A stretch of 64,000 bases of DNA from Hymenobacter pini (GTDB lineage: Bacteria; Bacteroidota; Bacteroidia; Cytophagales; Hymenobacteraceae). Both the position numbers and the translations under genes were made by a program. Below are positions 60,840 through 64,000 of the stretch, piece after piece (the stretch's first letter is position 1; every line of letters starts with the position of its first letter). The stretch covers positions 1-64,000 of the forward strand of contig NZ_JAIZZH010000005.1 in the NCBI RefSeq assembly GCF_020421205.1. Reading direction: 5' to 3'. A model generated the notes under the pieces. The model saw only the letters and a list, made by a program, of their open reading frames with translations. It was not told the DNA's origin and searched no databases.

Positions 60840-63800
60840 CTACAAGCCCAGCTGCAGGCCCAGCGACACGGTGCGCAGGTTGGGGTAGCTGCCCTCATCC
60901 ACGCCGCGGGAGAGGTTGCCGTTTACTACTTCGGGGTCGTAGCCGGTGTAGTCGGTCACGGTAAACAGGTTCTGCGCCGTTACATACACGCGCAGGCTGC
61001 CCACGCCTTTCACCCGCTCCGTTAGGGTTTTCGGAATCGTATAGCCAATCTGTAGGTTTTTCAGGCGCAGGTAGGAGCCGTCCTCCAGCCACCGCGAGGA
61101 GTTGAGGCGGGAGTTGTTGATGGCGGCTTCGCCGGCCTGTCCGCCCCCACCGGCAATAATGGCGCGGGGCGTGGTAGTAGAGGGGTTAGAAGGCGTCCAG
61201 GGGCTGAAATCCTTGCGGTAGTTGCCGTTGTCGTCGGTACGGTCCAGCCAATAGCGGCCGGTATTCAGAATATCGTTGCCCTGCACGCCCTGGAAGAAGG
61301 CCGACAGATCCAGGCCTTTGTAGCTGGCCGACAGGTTCAGGCCGTACTGGATTTTGGGAAACACCCGCCCGATATGCGTGCGGTCAGCGGCCGTAATCTG
61401 GCCATCGTTGTTGATGTCCTTGTAACGTACGTCGCCGGGCTGGGCATTGGGCTGGGCGCTGCCGGCTATATTGTCGCCGGTCTGGAAAATACCGTCAAAC
61501 TGATACAGGTAGAAGGAGCCCAGTTCGTAGCCCACCTCTGTGCGGGTCGATTCGCCGGGGCCACCCACAAAGAAGTTCTGACGCTCGGTATTGCTCAGGC
61601 GCGTTACCTCATTCTTGATAGTGGTCAGGTTGCCGGTAACACTGTATTTGAAGGCGCTGCGGTTTTCGTTGTAGCCGACTACCAGTTCCAGTCCCCGGTT
61701 CTGAATGCGGCCAATGCGCTGGTACGGGTTGCTGCCCGCGTTGCCCAGCACAATTGGAATAGCGGGGTCTACCAGTGCATTGCGCGTTTCGGAGCGGTAG
61801 TAGTCAGCCGACAGCGTGATGCGGTCCTGCAGCAGCCCCAGATCAAAGCCGAAGTTAGCCGTACGGCGCTCCTCCCAGGCTATATCGGTGCTGGGCAGTT
61901 GCGTTTGTACGCTACCGTTCTGGGTATTGTCGCCCCCAAATGGGTAGTTCACGTTGGGGTTCACTACGCCCTGCCAGCGGTACGCGCCACCGTAGGGTCC
62001 GCCAATTTGCTCGTTGCCAAGCACGCCGTAGCTGGCACGCAGCTTCAGGTTGCTCACCTTATCGGCCATGTTGGCGAAGAAGGCTTCCTCGGAAATGCGC
62101 CAGCCGGCCGAAGCCGCGTAGAACGTGCCGTAGCGGTTTTCGGGGCTGAAGCGCGAAGATCCGTCGCGGCGGACAGCGCCAGTGAGCAGGTAGCGCTGGT
62201 CGTAGTCGTAGGTGACTTGCCCTAGGTAGGAGCGTTTGTTGTAAGTGTAAGAAGAACCTACCACCTGCGGGGCGCTGCTGCCGGCATCTAGGGCCCAATA
62301 GTACACCGGGCCGGTGCCGTAGTCGTTGTTGCGGCCCCGGGTGAAATCGTCGGTTTGGTGCTGCTCGGTGTAGCCGGCCACGGCCGTCACGTTGTTCTGG
62401 CCGAAGCTCTTATCAAAGGACAAGGTGTTCTCCACCATCGTGAAGAAGCGGTTGCCCTGGTTCTCGGCGTAGTACGAGGGGTTCAGGGGGTCGTTCTGGC
62501 GCCACTGCCCGTACTGGCGCTTTTCCCGGTCATGGTAGGCCAGGTACTCGGTGCCCAGGTTGAGGCGGTAGCGCAGGAAGCTGAATATATCCAGCTCCCC
62601 GTACACGTTGCCCTGAATCCGATTGTTTTCGGAGGTGTTGTTCAGCAGTTTCTGCAGGGCAATGGGATTGGTGCCGAAGGTGCTGGCGTTGTTGTTGCCG
62701 AAGCCAAACCCGCCGGGGTTAGCGGCATCATACACCGGAATAACCGGCAGCATGCGCAGCACATCTAGGAATGGCAGCCCGTTGATGGCCGTGGAGTTGG
62801 TACGGGCCAGCTGCAGGTTTTCGCCCACGCGCAGGCGGCCCCGGTTAAAGCCCGAGTTCAGACGCACGCTGTAGCGTTCAAACTTGGGGCCCACGGTGGT
62901 GCCCTTCTGGTTGAAATACTCGCCCGACAGCAGGAAATTGGAGTTGGGGCCACCGCCCGAGAAGCTCAGGTTGTAATCCTCTACCCGCCCCGTCCGAATC
63001 AGCTCTTTCTGCCAGTCGGTATCCACCCCGTTGGGGTTGGCCACAAACGGCTGCACCGGGCGCCCGGCGTTTTCGTAGGCCTGGCGGTTGATAACGGCCC
63101 ATTCCTGGGCGTTCATCAGGTCGTAGGTCTTGTTGATTTTCTGCACCCCGCTGTAGGCATTGAAGCTAATAGCCGGCGTGCCCGATTTACCCTTTTTGGT
63201 GGTAATAATGATTACCCCGTTGGCCCCGCGCGAACCGTACGGTGCCAGGGAAGCCCCATCCTTCAATACCTGAATCGACTCGGCATCGGCGGTGTTAAAG
63301 TCCCGGATGTTATCTACCCACAGCCCATCAATAATGTAGAGGGGGCTGCTGCTGCCGCCTAACGAGCCCAAGCCCCGAATGTTTATCAAAGGTGCCTGGC
63401 CCGGCACGCCCGAGTTGACAACCTGCACACCCGGCAAGCGCCCCTGAATGCCTTCGGCAATGGTGGCCACGGGGGCTTTTTGGGCGTCCCGGCCGCTTAC
63501 GCTGGCCACGGAGCCGGTTACATCCTCCCGCTTTTGGGTCAGGTAGCCTACTACTACCACGTCGTTCAGCACTTTGCTATCCACATCCAGGCGCACATCC
63601 ACGGTGCTGCGGCCGTTTACCGGCACTTCCTGGGTAGTATAGCCAACAAAGGAGAAAACCAGCGTTGCATTGTCGGCTACCGTAAGGCTGTAGCGGCCGT
63701 CACTGTCGGTGGTCACGCCATTGGACGTGCCTTTTTCCAGCACCGTCACCCCGGGCATTCCCTGCCCCTTTTCATCCGTAATACGGCCCGTTACGGTGGC

Positions 63801-63926
63801 GGCAACGCGGGCAGTGGTGGTAGCGGGCGAGGCAGGAACCTCGGGGGCAGCGGCGGCCAGCAGCGGCAAGCACCCGAGCAGGGCCGGGAGCAACAGGTGG
63901 TGTGGGTGGGGTACCATTCGTTTCAT
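60840..63926 (-). CDS. susC: SusC/RagA-type TonB-dependent outer-membrane transporter
   Basis: A 1028-residue transporter starting at the ATG at 63926 with a signal peptide. An N-terminal carboxypeptidase-regulatory-like domain (VTGRITDEKGQGMPGVTVLEKG) leads to the plug domain (LNDVVVVGYLTQKREDVTGSV, LPGVQVVNSGVPGQAPLINIRGLGS, IDGLWVDNI, GANGVIIITTKKG), then a 22-strand barrel ending in RTVSLGLQLGL. With SusD it imports oligosaccharides using TonB energy. It is the first gene of the locus. A LacI-type palindrome 57 bp upstream suggests how it is controlled. Confidence 0.95.
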   Translation of the reverse strand: MKRMVPHPHHLLLPALLGCLPLLAAAAPEVPASPATTTARVAATVTGRITDEKGQGMPGVTVLEKGTSNGVTTDSDGRYSLTVADNATLVFSFVGYTTQEVPVNGRSTVDVRLDVDSKVLNDVVVVGYLTQKREDVTGSVASVSGRDAQKAPVATIAEGIQGRLPGVQVVNSGVPGQAPLINIRGLGSLGGSSSPLYIIDGLWVDNIRDFNTADAESIQVLKDGASLAPYGSRGANGVIIITTKKGKSGTPAISFNAYSGVQKINKTYDLMNAQEWAVINRQAYENAGRPVQPFVANPNGVDTDWQKELIRTGRVEDYNLSFSGGGPNSNFLLSGEYFNQKGTTVGPKFERYSVRLNSGFNRGRLRVGENLQLARTNSTAINGLPFLDVLRMLPVIPVYDAANPGGFGFGNNNASTFGTNPIALQKLLNNTSENNRIQGNVYGELDIFSFLRYRLNLGTEYLAYHDREKRQYGQWRQNDPLNPSYYAENQGNRFFTMVENTLSFDKSFGQNNVTAVAGYTEQHQTDDFTRGRNNDYGTGPVYYWALDAGSSAPQVVGSSYTYNKRSYLGQVTYDYDQRYLLTGAVRRDGSSRFSPENRYGTFYAASAGWRISEEAFFANMADKVSNLKLRASYGVLGNEQIGGPYGGAYRWQGVVNPNVNYPFGGDNTQNGSVQTQLPSTDIAWEERRTANFGFDLGLLQDRITLSADYYRSETRNALVDPAIPIVLGNAGSNPYQRIGRIQNRGLELVVGYNENRSAFKYSVTGNLTTIKNEVTRLSNTERQNFFVGGPGESTRTEVGYELGSFYLYQFDGIFQTGDNIAGSAQPNAQPGDVRYKDINNDGQITAADRTHIGRVFPKIQYGLNLSASYKGLDLSAFFQGVQGNDILNTGRYWLDRTDDNGNYRKDFSPWTPSNPSTTTPRAIIAGGGGQAGEAAINNSRLNSSRWLEDGSYLRLKNLQIGYTIPKTLTERVKGVGSLRVYVTAQNLFTVTDYTGYDPEVVNGNLSRGVDEGSYPNLRTVSLGLQLGL

Positions 63927-63982
63927 GGAAAGGAGCAGTTGGGTAGGATGTACAGTGGGACACTTAATTGTTCTGCTCCGAA

Positions 63983-63994
63983 GCAAACGTTTGC
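63983..63994. promoter_or_regulatory. LacI/PurR-type operator upstream of susC
   Basis: GCAAACGTTTGC is a perfect 12-bp palindrome with the central CG typical of LacI-family sites; it equals the core of the PurR consensus. It lies 57 bp before the susC ATG in the right place for a promoter-proximal operator. A LacI-type regulator would then govern the whole locus. The regulator gene is not in the window. Confidence 0.7.
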
Positions 63995-64000
63995 ATTTCA

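Overview
The window looks like a chromosomal segment of a high-GC member of the Bacteroidota, most likely Hymenobacter or a close relative in the Cytophagales. The evidence is GC-rich coding with SusC/SusD proteins, type IX secretion C-terminal domains, an S46 dipeptidyl-peptidase, DUF3857/transglutaminase-like proteins, many short-spacer lipoproteins and almost no Shine-Dalgarno sites. The genus is inferred from gene content and not proven. No phage, integrase, insertion sequence or CRISPR array was seen.

Layout: 1-190 two identical tRNA-Ala(GGC) genes; 328-2213 cysteine synthase and serine acetyltransferase; 2388-5258 a cupin, a HEAT-cyclophilin lipoprotein and a small exported protein; 5318-8166 a sensor kinase, a receiver protein and a receiver-adenylate cyclase; 8177-8358 a palindromic repeat element; 8363-11041 a nucleotide-translocase-like/HEAT/cyclic-nucleotide-binding fusion; 11257-13868 an HD hydrolase, a glycosyltransferase and a lipoprotein; 14109-19524 a xanthine dehydrogenase cluster (xdhA, xdhB, a membrane protein, xdhC) with a 79-bp palindrome between xdhA and xdhB; 19534-24573 miscellaneous genes including an ABC exporter and a coiled-coil membrane protein; 24633-26261 catalase; 26636-33235 a roughly 2000-residue PAS/GAF histidine kinase whose adjacent NarL-type response regulator is a pseudogene; 33451-46669 two type IX secreted proteins, an MFS transporter and a tandem trio of DUF3857/transglutaminase-like proteins; 46789-53168 an outer-membrane gene pair, a lipoprotein, an S46 peptidase and yidD; 53179-53343 a second palindromic element; 53354-63926 a polysaccharide utilisation locus on the minus strand (susC, susD, two GH43 enzymes, aldose 1-epimerase, sodium/sugar symporter).

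The strongest points for follow-up are these. A LacI/PurR-type perfect palindrome lies just upstream of susC. A receiver-adenylate cyclase converges on a membrane protein that carries an apparently competent cyclic-nucleotide pocket. A giant sensor kinase is paired with a doubly broken response regulator. Two of three tandem transglutaminase-like proteins have lost their catalytic Cys and His. Two related palindromic elements both sit between convergent genes and share a terminator-like core. None of these amounts to a proven new system; the cAMP circuit is the best candidate for something undescribed.
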